Source: Chlorella sorokiniana (lineage: Eukaryota > Chlorophyta > Trebouxiophyceae > Chlorellales > Chlorellaceae). Taken from it: DNA of 64,000 nt. Made by a program: the position numbers and the translations under genes. Positions within the stretch are counted from its first letter, which is position 1. Every line of letters starts with the position of its first letter. Below, one piece after another: positions 43,210-56,053 of the stretch. The notes below the pieces were generated by a model. It saw only the letters and a program-made list of their open reading frames with translations, did not search any database and was not told the origin of the DNA. The DNA is taken from positions 2,728,001 to 2,792,000 of the forward strand of contig CP084614.1 of NCBI GenBank assembly GCA_025917655.1. Reading direction: 5' to 3'.

Positions 43210-46200
43210 ATGAGCGACTTGGAGGACGGCGAGATCGAAGGGGAGCTGGGGCCAGGTGAAATAGAATCATCTTGGGCGCAGCTGCTAGCATCAACAGCAA
43301 CAGCAACAGCAAGCATGCTGAGACATTCCGGCCCACATAATGTCCTCTGCCTTGCTGCAGTGCCCCAACCCCCTCGCCACCCAAGGAGCAGTTGGATGAC
43401 TTCACGCAGCGGGCACAACACGCTCAATCGCCGCCCGCCGAGCCGCGGGAGCGCTTGCTTGCCCCGCGCCGCCAACGGCAGGTCCGCCGCCGCTCTCGCC
43501 TTGTCTTGTGTTTTGCTTTGCACCGCAGCTTGCTTCTTCACTGCATTTATTCAGGCCAGTGAATATTTTTCTTGGCTAGTCAATGACTGGACCAGCCTTG
43601 GTGCAGGGCGCCATACTATGCCGAACCGGACACGAATGGGTTCAGAGGGCGTGGCGGCGGCGGCAAGAAGAAGAAAAAGAAGGCTGCGGCGGCCGGCTTT
43701 GTGGATGTGTACGGCAAGGGGGTGAGATCTCGAGCTTCTTGTGTTCGGTCTTCTTGTCTCGTCACAATTTCTGCAGCACCCACTGCCGGCGGCCAGGCTT
43801 GCCAGCTGCCTGAGTGCTTGTGCCTGCTGTGGCCGCCAGCCCCTGACAGAGCCACATCTGGCGGCCGTAGAGTCCCTCCTCTGTGTCCGCTTGAGCTGCC
43901 TGCCCCCTTGCCGCAGGCGGCGGCTTCCGTGGAGCTGCGCCGCGAGGAGGGCCCCATCCGGCTGGCGGATGTGCAGGCGCTGGTCCTGTGGGTGCTGGCT
44001 GAGGGCAGCAACCCGCGCTGGTGCTTCGTCAAGGTGGGCTGGCTGAAGGGCTGGGCGGTAGGGCTGGACCGTAGGGCCGTGAGCGGGTGGGAGGGTGACG
44101 GGCGTGACTGTGCAGGCGGGCCATGGAAGCAACGATATAAAGAGGGTGTTGGGAACCCTCTGGCACATCCGGCACCTTGTGAGGCCGCGCGGAAACCAAT
44201 TTGCTGGTCATGTAGCGGCGGCGTTTTGCAGCCTCCCCATTCTCCTGTGGCAGTGGTGGACCACGCCGCTACGGCTGCGCCGTCATGAACACGCGTAACG
44301 CATGCTTCACAGCGCTTGCTCAGGCTGCTTGGCTCGCCGACCCTGGCCGCAGAACAAGCCCCTGGTCTCTCGCGTGCTGCTGCTGGCGGCCCATGGCCTG
44401 GACGCCGCTACCTGGGAGGCGGCGGCGGCGGCGGGGGCGATGCCTGCCTGGCGTGCGCGGCTGGGCGACCCAATTGAGCTGCAGGCTCGCAATGCCACGC
44501 TGGCGCCGGGTGAGTCTCGCTGGCTGAGGTACCATCTCTGCGGTGGCCAGCTGGGTGCCAGCTTGCAATTGTTTGGCTTGGAAGTGGGACTGAATGGTGG
44601 AGCTGCACAGCAGACAGCTGCGAATGTGGGCCTCCCCTGTGTGGGCGGCCTGTGGCCAACCGCAGCCGACACAGCTGCCGGAACGCAGTGTCTCAATGGC
44701 CCCTGAGCTGCCTTTCTTCCTGTGCAGGCTCCACTGTGCACAGTTTGCTGACAGTGGTGCAGCCCCGCAAGCGGCGGCGCGAGGACGCCCCTGCCGCAAC
44801 AGGCGGCGGGGAGGCCGCGGTGGCGCCTGCGCAGCAGCAGCAGGGCGACGGGAATGCGGCGGCAGGTGCCCAGGCAGGGGCGGGCAGCAAAGGAATAGAA
44901 ACGCCGGGGGACCAGCTGATGCAGCCAATGCTGGCACAACAGAAGCAGCAGCAGCCGCCGCCGCAGCCAGAGGCGCATACGGAGCAGACGGCGACGTGCC
45001 GCCGGCTGCTGCCCCCGCCGCCAAGCGCATGAAGCTTGCAGCCGGGGACGACGTCAGCAGCGCAGTGCAGCCGGCGGTGGATGGCGCCGCGGCCGCGGCA
45101 CAGCAGCAGGAGGGGCAAGCTGCGCAGCAGGAGGGGCAAGCGCAGGAGCAGCAGCCGCCCGCCAACGGGCACAGCGCCGCCTCGTACCCGATGCCCCCTT
45201 CCCACTATGTTCTGACCCTGGAGCAGCTGGCGCAGCACGGCTACCCGCTGCCGCAGTGGGATGAGGAGAAGGGCGAGATGGCAACCCCGGCAGGCTTTGT
45301 GGCCACCAAGGCCTCCAAGGGTGGGTGGGCCGGCAGTTGTGTGGATGCCAGCTGTATGGATAGCCATCCCTTGCCTTGTGACAGCCGCCCAACCCCTGCT
45401 CACACATGTGCATGGTGGTCCCTCTCCCGGGCAGGTGGACCCCCTGCACGACATGGTGGCCCTGGACTGCGAGATGTGCATCACAGAGGCGGGCTTCGAG
45501 CTGACGCGGGTCGTCCTGCTGGACAAGGAGGGCCAGGTGGGCTTGCTGATGCTGCTCCTCGTCAGCACCTGACTGGGCATGTTGTGTTTAACATGAGAAG
45601 TCGGCTTGCGCTGCCCGCACCGCCCGCTGCTGTGCTGCTGCTGCTGCTTTTGGTTGGTGGAAGGTGGCGATGCCAGAAGAAAATGGGGGTGGATGGGCAT
45701 GGACTCCAGGGATGCTGGCAACCGGCACCCCCATATCATGCTTGTGCTCATGTATCCCCCCCCCCATACCGCGACTGCATCCCCCATGTACCGCAGGTGC
45801 TGCTGGACGAGCTGGTGGTGCCTCACAACCCCATCACCGACCACAACACGCGCTTCTCGGGCATCACCCCAGAGATGCTGGAAGGGGTGAGCCGCAAAGT
45901 GTCGCTTGCATGGAGGCGGCCGGCGAGAGCGAGGATGTGCTGGTGGCTGTTAGAAACGAGTTTCCGCAGCTGTGTTGCCAGTTGCGGCTCCCTGACCGCC
46001 CTTGTGGCCTCCGTTTGAGCCCTGCCTGCCTGCCGACGTACGCTGGGGCGCAGCACCTGCTGCGTGGCCGAAAGCGCCCGCTGAAAGCCTCCTGCGCTTT
46101 CGGCGTGCGCCTCCCTCATGCTCCATCCCGCCCCAGCCAATGCAAACACACTCCACTCTTTGACCTGTGTGCCCACCCCCTGCACCCCGCACCCAGGTCA

Positions 46201-48609
46201 CCACGCGGCTGGCTGACGTTCAGGCGCGCTTCCGGTCGCTGGTGGCGGCGGAGACGCTGGTGGTGGCTCACTCGGGGAGAACGACCTGCAGGCACTCAAG
46301 GTGTGAATGAGCGTGTCGCCTTCCCAACCCTACTCGGCACACCCACTCCCACGCTAGGGCCATCTCAGCCTTTTTTCTGGGGGTGGGAGCGGCATCAGCA
46401 GCCCGTGAGCCCTTTCCCCTGGCCTTGCCACCCCATCCGCAGATCATCCATGCCAACGTGATCGATACCGCCCTGCTGTTCCCGCATCCTCGCGGCCCGC
46501 CCTTTAAGTCGGCGCTGCGCGTGCTGGCCTCGCGCCACCTGCTGCGCACCATCCAGCAGGGTGAGCGCTGGGGGAAAATGAGCGGGGTGGCTTGTCAGTG
46601 TCTGTGCTGCAAAGGACGGCAGCCTCCACCTGCCCCATGCACTGCTCTGCACTCAGCATGCGCTCCTCTCGTTCCCCAGCCACCCGCCCCCGCCCTTTGC
46701 CCTTAAGAACGCGATACCCGCGGCTTGCGCCCCCAGCCATGCATTACAGCAAGCTGACTCTTTCTTTCCGCCTGCCCCTGATCCCCCACCCCCACCGCAC
46801 CCCCAGGCGAGCACAACCCTGTGGAGGATGCGCGCGCCGCCCTCGACCTCGCCCTGCTCAAGTTTACGCGCGGCCCCGCCTACGGCGTGGTGAGCGGCGA
46901 GCGGGGGAGCGCCTGACGGAGGTGCTCAGCAACGCGGGCAGGTGGGGCTTCTGGTGTGCATCCGACGCAACGCAGTTTTGTCAAGGGGCGAGTGAGGGCA
47001 CGCATGGTGTTGGCTGTCGCCGGGATCCTGCTACAGGGCCTGCTTCTGAGGTGCTCAATGCGTTAGGCAGACAGTGCTGGTGAAGGTAGAAGGAAGGCTG
47101 CTGGCTGCGGTGCTGTAGCTGGTGCTGCTGCCGCCTCTGCCGCCAGCAACGGCACCATTACACCCTTTTGGGGAAGTGTATTGGTTGGCACACACACACT
47201 CCCTCCCTTCCCAACAGGACAAGCACCCTAGTGGACAGGCTCGAGGTGCTGAGCAAGCAGGTGTCGGGCGCCTGTTCCGCCGTGGCGGCCGACGGCGATG
47301 CCGAGGCGGTGACGGCGCTGGGGAGGAGCTGCGCAAGCCAAAGGTGGGCCTTGGTTACTGTTTGTTCTTTGATTCTCGGGGGCGTATTTTATTTGGGAGG
47401 GTGCCTTGGCTGGGTTGGGTGCAGATGGTTTGTGTGCATGGTGGTGGCTCTGAGTGTGGCTGCGCGGCATCAGGGCAGGCTGGTTGCCGACGTGGGTTGC
47501 TGTCGGCGAGGGGTGGCGTACGGTGCAGAGGCGAGTGGCTGCGGCGCACACGGACGCAACCAACATCAAGTGCCCCCAAGCTCTTTCCCGCCGATTCGTG
47601 CATACACATACACATGCTGCCTGATCGCAGGTCTCCTTCCTTTGGGGCCAGCTGGGCGCGCTGCAGCGCTGGCACGACGCACGGCTGGCGGCGGCGCGGG
47701 ACGCTGCCCTGCCCGAGCCCACCCCCGTCTACCGGCTGCCTGCTGGCCCTGGCGACACCTCTGTCGACGGCCCCCAGCAGCAGCACCAGCAGCAGCAAGA
47801 GCAGCCGCAGCAGCAGCAACAGCAGCAGGGCCCAGCGGCCGACGGGCAGCAGACGGAGGCGAGGGGGCGCTGCTGCAGGGCGGCGAGGCGGAGGCGCTGG
47901 CTGAGCTGGACGCCAGCCTGGAGGCGCTGTGGGCAGCGGCGCCAGCTGGCACCCTCCTACTGGTGGTCACCGGCCAGGGAGACACCGGCTACTGCAGGCA
48001 AGGCTGTGTGTGATGGGGTCTAGTTACACCCCTAATTTTCTGTATGAGGCAGGGATGTGCTGTGTTGCCGAGATCTGTGTCGGCGGCGAGCAGCCTGTGC
48101 ACCACGCCCGCTAAGATGCCGGCCATGAGCGTTCGGGCTCCAAAGGCCGGAGGCGCGCGCTCAGCGGTGACGTGCGCCACACGCCCGCTCTTCCTGCCGC
48201 CATCAGCGTCCCCCAACACACACAGCACCTGGCTCACGGCCGCCACGCGCTTGCCCCAGCCATTGCACTGCTCCAAGTCGTGCTGCCCTTCAGTCTGCAA
48301 TGCGTTGCATTGCAATGCGTCAAACCGATGCCTCTCGTGTCGCAGGTACCTGCTGGAACAAAAGTGGCGGCGCCAGCAGGGCCTGGACGGCCTCCCCCTT
48401 GGAGCCCCGCCGTCGAGGCGCACCACGCCGCCTGGCAGGAGCGGGTGCAGCGCGCGCTGTGCTTCGCCGCTGTGAAGCAGCACGAAGAAGCCCAGGCAGC
48501 ACCGGCAGCCGCGGCAGTGGCGGCACCAGCAGCAGCAGGAGCAGCAGCAGAGGCTGTGGACTTGGGGCAAGCGGGGGAGCAGGGGGATGCGGCGACGGCG
48601 GGTTGCTGA
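43210..48609 (+). CDS. REX1/REXO5/SDN-type DEDDh 3'-5' RNA exonuclease
   Basis: Trims 3' ends of structured RNAs such as 5S rRNA, tRNA or small RNAs (family knowledge). Start [14 protein letters not shown] at 43210. A basic KKKKKK stretch (43.67 kb) could be a nuclear signal. A conserved N-terminal domain ([29 protein letters not shown]) and a Gln/Ala-rich linker lead to the exonuclease: VALDCEMC (Asp and Glu, near 45.46 kb), [19 protein letters not shown] (45.83 kb), LVVAHS then ENDLQALK (46.27 kb), [20 protein letters not shown] (46.46 kb) and [18 protein letters not shown] (46.82 kb). All DEDDh acids and the His are seen. C-terminally come a poly-Gln run (47.78-47.83 kb), [13 protein letters not shown] (47.95 kb) and [10 protein letters not shown] (48.35 kb). 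The frame slips by one base at four places or more: G runs near 46274, 47320 and 47862, and around 48400. A conserved gene with intact motifs on both sides of each slip suggests sequence errors. Confidence 0.86.
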
Positions 48610-49025
48610 CTCTGCTGCCCTGGCAGCCAGCTCCGCTTCTTTTGGTGGAGTTTCGCCGACGCCTTCTTCTGACGTCACCGTAGGGTCTGCCCCTTCCCGC
48701 AGCAGCTTGCGCCATGTTGCAGCCGGACCACCGCCTGTTTTGAGGCAGCGCTGCGTTCCAGCTGGGCGGAGCGCCTCTGTTCCTTCCCATGTGCCGCAAC
48801 ATGCTCTGAACCCCTGAAAGGATTGAATGGATGTCACCAAACTGCTCCACTTGTAAGCAGGATGAATGCCTGGCACTGCAGCAGGGCTGCATGTGCGGGC
48901 GACCAGTGATGTGGCGGCATCAGCGGTACTACTGCTCCCGCAGAAAATGAACAAGACGCCGTGGTGAGCGGTTCCTCTCGGGCAACGTTTGCTGACTTGC
49001 GATGATCCGAAACTTCAAACGCGCG
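48610..49025. other. Intergenic region, exonuclease / F-box gene
   Basis: About 415 bases between a stop and the next start on the same strand. I see nothing gene-like. It does not resemble the F-box array spacers. Confidence 0.5.
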
Positions 49026-50405
49026 ATGACGCCTCGGGATGAGGTGCTCGGCAACGATGACCTGCTGGTCGCGGTGTTTGGCAGGCTGGACCTGAAAGAG
49101 AGGTACTCTGGCGTGTGTTTTAGAGCTAAAAGCTTGCACTGGGCCTTTAGCGCTGCCTAGGTGGCAGCTCACCTTTGCTGCTCCTGCTGCTGCCTGGATG
49201 TGCAGGCACCGCCTGCTCCCCTTTGTCTGCCAGAGGTGGAAGAACTTGTTGGTCAGCCCACAGCTGCTGCGGCACCAGAGCATGTACTTGCGTTTTCACG
49301 AAGACAAACCCTCCCTTCTCCCGCGCATGAGAGCTCTGTGCGGCTTCCTGCAGCAGCACGGCGGCTTACACCTGAGCAAGCTGGACATATGGTTTCCTGG
49401 TTGGAATCAGCTGCCAGCAAAGGCCCATGAGCTCCGTATCGAGGCAATCTCGGCCTGTGCCCATTCCCTGGAGGAGCTGACCCTGCACGGCGACAGCCTT
49501 TGCGTTGGCGGCTGGCTGGCGGCTATGTCCCACCTGCGCTCTGTGAGGCTTGAAGCGTCTGGCTCCATCTCGGTCGTTGCGCCCCTGACCACCCTGACTC
49601 GGCTGAAGGAGCTTGTGCTCGGTGCTAGATATGGTGGAGTGTTGTTTGAAAGCAGCGCGGCCCTGCCGGCGTTGCTGACCTACCTGCAGCTGCGGCCGAG
49701 GCAGCCCAACCATGCCCTGCCCGCTCAGGTATGTCCATGCTATGCTGCCGTCCCTGCACGACAGCAGGCACTCTCGCTGGTTGTCGCACCTCCGTTACCC
49801 GGATTCAAACCCTGCTCCAGCTGGCGACCCTCACCAGCCTGTGGCACCTCTGCTTGTGCGGGGAGGATGTGGGTGCTGCTGGTTTCAACCTCCTGCGGAA
49901 CCTGCCGGCGCTGCGCATGCTGGACCTGCGTGATCCGTCGGAGATCCCGGCCTGCCTGTCCCAGCTGACGGCGCTGGAGTCGCTTTGTGTGGCCGGAATG
50001 TATGTTGAGGAAGCTGTGGAGTTGGGCCCCCTGGCAGCGGCGCTGCCCCACTTGCGCCGCCTCACGCAGCTGGTCCTGGAGGCTGCCTCTGACGATGTGT
50101 TTCCTGTGCTGCCCTCTTTGACATACCTCCGCGACTTCCGCTGCCGGGGCTGCGATGACGTGCCTCCTCTGCCCTGCGGCGAGTGGCTTCGCGGCTTGCG
50201 CTGCATCGGCTTGCCCGTGGCATCAATGCAGGCCAGCCTGCCTGCCCTGACAGCAGCTGGAGCGCAGTTGGAGCGAGCGGAAGTGTATGGCGACGAGTGG
50301 TGGGAGCTTGAGGACCTGCTCCCCTGCAACTTATGCGTAAACTTCCGTGACCCCAACTGGGAAATGGGTTTTGCCCCAGGCGGCGTTGAAAACGACTGGA
50401 ACTGA
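49026..50405 (+). CDS. F-box/LRR protein, dispersed intact relative of the array (394 aa)
   Basis: Three exons: 49026-49102 (77 nt), 49206-49728 (523 nt) and 49821-50405 (585 nt), all in phase, giving 394 residues. Exon 1 length, the split Arg codon at the first intron and the second intron position match the array exactly. F-box: MTPRDEVLGNDDLLVAVFGRLDLKER then HRLLPFVCQRWKNLLVSPQL. LRRs include LTRLKELVLGARYGG, LATLTSLWHLCLCG, LPALRMLDLRDPSEIPACL and LRRLTQLVLEA. Sequence divergence from the array is clear across the whole protein, so this is an older duplicate. It ends EMGFAPGGVENDWN with no LAADDED tail. With no frame problem it is the best model for the family. Confidence 0.88.
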
Positions 50406-50745
50406 TGCAGCGGGATCTGCAGCAAATTATTCTTCCCTTTTGCTCAAGCAGAGTTATTTGCAGATTGGATTGCCAATCGTACAAGAGGTTCTGCGATGCT
50501 GAGCACACTGTGCCAAAATCCCCACTGCACTTGTTATGGCCGCACTTGCTTGCAACTTAACTGTGACACAGCTTCTCTGAAAATCCCAGTGCTTGGGGGT
50601 AGCATGCTGTTCGACGTCTGCCGCTCGGCGCAGGCGGCATGCGCCCGACGAGCATTCCTCACTGCTCCCATTTCTTTCTTTTTGCTTCATTCAAACCAGC
50701 ACAGGCTGCACAGGTTATGGAAGCCGCCGGCTCGCTGCATGTTCA
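50406..50745. other. Convergent intergenic region, F-box / aldo-keto reductase
   Basis: About 340 bases holding the two 3' ends. Nothing else is visible. Confidence 0.55.
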
Positions 50746-53678
50746 TCAGCTGTCTGACCCCACGGTGCTGGTGGGCTCCTCGTGCTCAGTGTCCCACAGC
50801 TCCTCCAGGGAGCGGTAGGGGCCCTCCGGCGACAAGAACCAACCCCGTCCAGCATCCTGCGCGGCGTATGGAGAAAATCGAGTGTATGTGAGGAGGATGG
50901 GGGTAACATGTGTCTCCGTGTAGAAACAGATTGTCAGGAAGGAGCAGAGATGGCGCAAACGCAGCAGCAAATGCAAGTGCGGGGCTACCTGCGCTGCGTG
51001 GCCAGGCTGGACAGTGCGTGAAAATCATCGGGGGCAGGCGCCAGGTGGCAGCCTCGAGGTTGGACCTGCAGGCAAGGGCAGTGGAAATGCAAGAGGTGCA
51101 AGGGACAGAAGGCAACCTCACTGGCTGCTGGCAAGCGTTCTAAAGCACTTAGGAACCCGGCCTGGAGGTTGCTGCAGTTTTTCCGCGGGTCTGCAGGAAG
51201 CTTGCCTGAGGTGCTCCTCCTTGGTGGATTTGGGCAGGCAGGAAGTGCCGCGCTGCACCGCCCAGCTGCGGGAGGGCGACCACAGCGGTGACGTCAGCAT
51301 GAGCGCAACGGGGGAGAAGAGCCGCAGGGGTGTGAGCCTCCACCTGAGCCAGCAGGAAGGGGCGTGCGCCTGCACCTGCCTTGCTATGTCAGCCCAGAAG
51401 CGAGACCTACGGTGCAGCACAGGCAGCCGCAGGCAGCAGGGATGCACAGCAAGCAGGCGGGGCACCTGACCAGCACATCAGCAGGGTTGCGCCCATGGCG
51501 CTCGCAGATTTCGAGCAGCGTTGAGTCCTGCAACAGGCAGCAGGGCAACTGTGCCACTGACATCTCACAGCAGCACGTGACAACGCGCACACTGAAGCAC
51601 AGCAGAGACAGCCTTGCAAGAGATGCCACGTGCAGGGCCGTTCCCCCAAGCAGTGCAGTTGGCCACAGCTGCCTGCACGACAGCCCGATGCCCTCTACCG
51701 CAAAGCAGCACATGTACAGACATTGGCGCCCCACCTGCATCAGGATGGGTACGTCGTCGCGTCGCTTGAAGAAGCCGGCGGTGTGGGGGAGCCCAGCGGG
51801 GAGTAGGCCGTCACGTGGATGTCATGCTCCTGCGGCACAGGCGGTACACGCAAACAGGCACGCGGTACCAGTCGGCTCAGGCGACAGTGCATGAGACTGC
51901 TTTGCAGCGCCTGAGGTGGGCTGCAGGCGCTGGCTGACCGAGCGGCGGGCAGAGCCGGCGGCGGTGAGCGGGAGTGCTGGCGGTGCATGCATGTGCAACG
52001 TGCCACGCCTGCCCAGCAGCCGCACCCGGCACCATGCCAGCAGGTCGTCGTTGCGGAAGTAGGGGTGAGCCTCCACCTGGGAAGATCAAGGGGGCAGGTG
52101 TGGTAGTGGCAGGAAGGTAGTGGTCTGCCAGGCGCAGAGGTCGTCAGTCGATTGGCAGTAATGCTGCTGCTCGCATGGAGCAACTCGCACACTCAACACA
52201 GAGCACCTTGCCCCCACCCCACCCTTAAACCCTTAAACTCAACCAACACCAACCCACAAAATTCCTGCACGCTCGCAGCACGCACCTGGTTGACTGCTGG
52301 GCGGATCTCGGCGCCCTCGAGCAGGCGCTGCAGCTTGGCGACGGAGAAGTTGCTTACGCCGATGGAGCTGCGCAGGGCAAGCACGCCAGCAACAACGGGG
52401 GAGTCAAAACCGGCACTGAGAAGCCGACGGCGGCAAACAAGGGAACAGGGCGTCGTGGTAATACCACCCACCGCGTCATGCCCTGACGCACGAGCGCCTC
52501 CATGGCGCGCCAGGTGTCCTGCACGCGGGAGGGCGCACAGGCCAGACGAGCGGTCAGGGGAGGGCAAGGCAGGCGCGGGGGTGGCGCGGAAGCCAGGTGG
52601 CCGCATGCACATGCACGCACTGCCGCTCCTATACCTCCCAAGCCCAACTTGGGCACTGGCATCCCCAGCGGCCTGCGGCCCACCTCCAGCGGCGGTTGCA
52701 GCGTGGCGCCCGTGTTGCCCGTTACCGGCCAGTGCACGAGGTACAGGTCCAGGTACTGCAGGCCCAGCTTCTCCAGAGATTCCCTGCAGTACAATGTCAC
52801 ATGGTGCTGCTCGGTGTGTGTCACGATTCTGGAGGGGCTTGCTCTGCGAGCACTGCTGAGCTGACGCACTGGAAGACCAATGGGCACTCCTGCTCCTGCC
52901 CACCACAGCTTGGGTAGCAAGCAGTGCGGCCCACCCCTGGCTGCTCCCACAGCAGGCCCGGCCAAGCTCACCTGCAGGCCTCCTGCACCCGCTGCGGCTC
53001 GTGGTCTGTGTTCTGCAGCTTGGAAGTGACCCAGAGCTCTGCAGAGCGGAGCGGGGTGCACGCAGTGGAGGCGGCCGCCACGTCAGCAAGCGGCCAGCTC
53101 GTGACAGCAGACCCATCCATGTGGCAGCCGCTCACTGGAGACCAAGAAGACTGGGAGCGCTCCCAACCAAGGCTGCAGGCAGCGCAGTTGCTCGCACCCT
53201 CGCGGCGCACGGTGCCATCGGCCATCACCGCCGCCAGAGCCTCCCCACCTCCCCTTCGTTCTGGTAGTCGGCGGCGCAGTCGACGTGGCGGTAGCCCATC
53301 CTGGCGCGGCAGGGGCAGGAGGGAGCAGGCCGATGCAGGCTTGGACTTAACCTGTCTCGTCACCGCGGAGCTGCAGGCACGCCCTGACAGCAAAGTGGGA
53401 CCGCGGCAAGCTGGCATCAAGGTTGCTTGCCCGAGCGGCCGGACGGAAGCCGCCCGACAGGCGCTGCGCCCCTCCCAAACCCCAAGACAGAATCGCGTCG
53501 GCAGCCCCCCAGCCCACCTGATTGCTGATTCCACCGCGTCCCGCTCCTCTCCAGGCTTGCGCTGCGTCCAGGTGCCCAGGCCTACCAGCGGCAGCCGCGC
53601 GCGCCGCCGGGAAGACTGGGGCGGTGGGGGCCTCAAGGGCTGCCCACCCTGCTCCTTTGATTCAGCCTGGCCGCCCAT
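50746..53678 (-). CDS. Aldo/keto reductase (AKR superfamily)
   Basis: An NAD(P)H-dependent cytosolic reductase of aldehydes or ketones on a TIM barrel (family knowledge); substrate unknown. Start ATG at 53678 (MGGQAESKEQGG), then LPLVGLGTWTQ. Catalytic tetrad: Asp and Tyr in GYRHVDCAADYQNEGEV (near 53.27 kb), Lys in ELWVTSK (53.03 kb) and His in YLDLYLVHWPV (52.74 kb). Further blocks: WRAMEALVRQGMTR (52.5 kb), SIGVSNFSVAKLQRLLE (52.34 kb), PAVNQVEAHPYFRNDDLLAWC (52.05 kb), HVTAYSPLGSP (51.8 kb) and the cofactor-binding QRGTSCLPKSTKEEHLR (51.23 kb). The last exon ends GWFLSPEGPYRSLEELW and TVGSDS, stop at 50746. The gene has many introns. It resembles plant-type AKR4 enzymes in overall motif set; subfamily is inference. 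Confidence 0.93.
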
Positions 53679-53880
53679 GGTGTGCGAGTGGTGCTTGGTG
53701 ATGATGTTTCAAGGCCAGAGGCAGGGGTTAGCAGGTTTGGCACCAGGGGAGGCAGATGCTGACAAGGCGCCAGATGGCATGCACGGCGGCATGAAATAGG
53801 CGTGGCATGGCCCCCAAGTTCCAAAGAATTGCAAGCGGGAACCCTGTGCATGCAAAATAATCAATGGAAGAGTACATGCG

Positions 53881-55767
53881 TTAGGTTGCCTGCTGCCGCT
53901 GCCGCCACACTGCGGCCACGCAAGGTGCTCCACCCCCAGATGCCGCTGCGCAGCGCTGTGGCCAGACGCCTCTACAGCGCCGCCGGCTGCCGCTGTGCTT
54001 CCAAAAGGCGCGGAGGCGCTGCAGGTCTGGCGGCTGCAGGGCGGGGATGACGTGGCCGCGGGTGTGGTTGATCACCACCGGATGGTCAAAGGAGTCTATT
54101 AGCTGCAGGAGGGTGGGGGCGGGGACGGGGGATGTCGGCCGCCCGGCCCAGGCCCCAGTGAGCCCCTTCTACCGCCCCTGCCAACGCGCCTGGTTGGTCA
54201 ACCGTTTGACGGGATCGCGGTCGCCGATGATGTGCACGCTGGGTGCGCTGCGCATGGCCTCATAGAAACACTCCAGCTGCGGGTCGCGCACCCTGCGCAT
54301 CGGTGTGGGGGTGTGGGGTGGTGGCTGTCAGGGTGGGGGCGTGCGCGCTGGGCTGAGCGGTCGAAGCTACTGCCTGCCTTGTAACTGCCAGCGGTAACCG
54401 GCGCAACAAATCGCCCCACTCTTCGCGCACCTGCGTGAACAACACCATCTTCGCCCAACATAAAAAACAAGACAAACCACCCCTGAATCCACGTATGACC
54501 ACCCACAAACCCTTGCCATTGCAATCCCCAACTGCACCCCAAGCGCGGTCGGCCAGCCACACACCTTATGCCCGCGAAGCAGATGCAGAAGCGCAGCGGC
54601 GGCGCATCCTTGAACGCAAAGCCGCTGCGCTGCATGCCAATGGCAAGGGAGGCCATGGCGCCGCCCTGCTTCGGGAGGGGACGCGGGGGCACAGGGTGTC
54701 AGCTTGGGCTGACTCGCGCTGTGGCAGCCGCCTGCCCCCTCCTGGCCAAGGGCAAGGGGACCGTTGGAGGGTCATAGGCTGGGAAAACAGCCGCTCAACG
54801 GCAGTCCCCGGCGGCGCATTTGACGAGCAGGCCACAGCGTCATTCCAGGAATCACCGTCCGGCAGCCGTACCAGGCGGCAGTGAAGGCTGGCAGCACGTC
54901 GCGTGTCCTGTGTGGCAGCCCCCTGCTATACTACCAGCGAAGCCGTGCATTCTGGCCCTGCCGCGGCTACCCGTGCCACCGCACCCACCTGGCTGAAACC
55001 CACCAGCCCGTCAAACGGCCCCTGCTCCCGTAGGACTTGCTCTAGCAGCTGCACTGAGCGCTGCCAGCTCGTAGCTCCAGCGGCCCTGCTGGTCACGCGA
55101 TGCGTTCCACCTGCGGGGAGGGCGGGCAGGGTGTGGGCGACCGTTCCCCCAAGGAACTCGCCTCTCCATGACGTCCCGGACGCGTTGGGCAAGTAAATGT
55201 GAATATCCCATTCAGCGGGATAGAGCAAGAGCAGCGGAGTAGCGCAAGTGAGCGCACGGCGCCGCCCGTCCCGCTCACCACTCGTAGTACGGCCCCGCAA
55301 AGAAGGGCGCAACATCGTCCGGAATGGGGCCGCTGGCGGCGTTGGGGGCGTCAATGAACGTCTTCGGTACACAGGAGGCATGGAGAATGTGGAAACGTTG
55401 TTTGATGGTGAGCCGGGAAGAGAGGCAGGGCAGCGAAACCGCAAGCAGCACACCGCCGGCATGAGTTTGGACCAGCAACTCACAATATCCACTAGATCAT
55501 CTAGTGCTTTGTCCAGACCCGCTCGCTGCATCTGCAGGGGCAGAGATCACAAGCGTACGCAAGTGTGGAACGAGGCGGCAGGCCAGCGGCGGAGGCCCGC
55601 AGCCGCAGCTGTCGGGCCCAGTGATGTAAATGCAGACTGCTCACTTGCTCCTTGAATATCTTCCCACTGGTCCGAAAGCTGTGGGTCGCCAGCAGCCTGA
55701 GCTTCTTGCCGGGCGGCATCTGAGAGGTCGTGATCGAGGGGCTGGCAGGTCTTGCAGTGCTCGACAT
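53881..55767 (-). CDS. FSH1/OVCA2-family serine hydrolase
   Basis: An alpha/beta-hydrolase of the FSH1 family, probably an esterase or thioesterase; natural substrate unknown. The start is an ATG at 55767 (MSSTARPASPSITTSQ) or a second at 55719 (MPPGKKLRLLATHSFRTSG); the latter matches the usual family start. Blocks: MQRAGLDKALDDLVDIV, FIDAPNAASGPIPDDVAPFF (near 55.33 kb), PFDGLVGFSQ with the nucleophile Ser (near 55.0 kb), continued after an intron by GGAMASLAIGMQ (54.65 kb), RFCICFAGI (54.57 kb), HIIGDRDPVKRL with the Asp (54.22 kb), and HPVVINHTRGHVIPAL with the His (54.06 kb). Stop at 53881. The Ser-Asp-His triad is complete. It lies 203 bases upstream of the aldo/keto reductase on the same strand. 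Confidence 0.9.
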
Positions 55768-56053
55768 CGAGACGCAATGATACTGCAGCGCCGCGATACA
55801 TGTGAACGTGTTTATAATGCCCAGCTGGAAGGCGCCACCTGCTGCCGAAGTCACCACTGCATGTGTCCCGGCTGCAGTGACTCGCTTTTGTTCGGCCTTC
55901 TGTGTCATTGCAAAACATCTTCTGTCACATACGGCACGGGCTAGCGGGAGATAGGAACTTCGCTGCCCTCCCAACTGGGATACACTGCGCTTCTGAGCCG
56001 CTCATCGTGTGATCATCAGTGTCGGGTAAACTTTGAGCTTGCCTACAGCGCGA
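55768..56053. promoter_or_regulatory. Compact divergent promoter region, FSH1-like / NCA1-like
   Basis: Only about 285-335 bases separate the two outward-facing start codons, so 5' UTRs and promoters of both genes must share this stretch (inference). No specific site can be named. Confidence 0.5.

Noticed and set aside
44594-46018. A single 474-residue open frame through the exonuclease gene
   Set aside because: It includes intron sequence and only some true exons; conserved motifs need splicing.
47776-47835. CAG repeat as an expandable microsatellite of special interest
   Set aside because: A short mixed Gln/Glu/His run; such tracts are common in GC-rich algal proteins.
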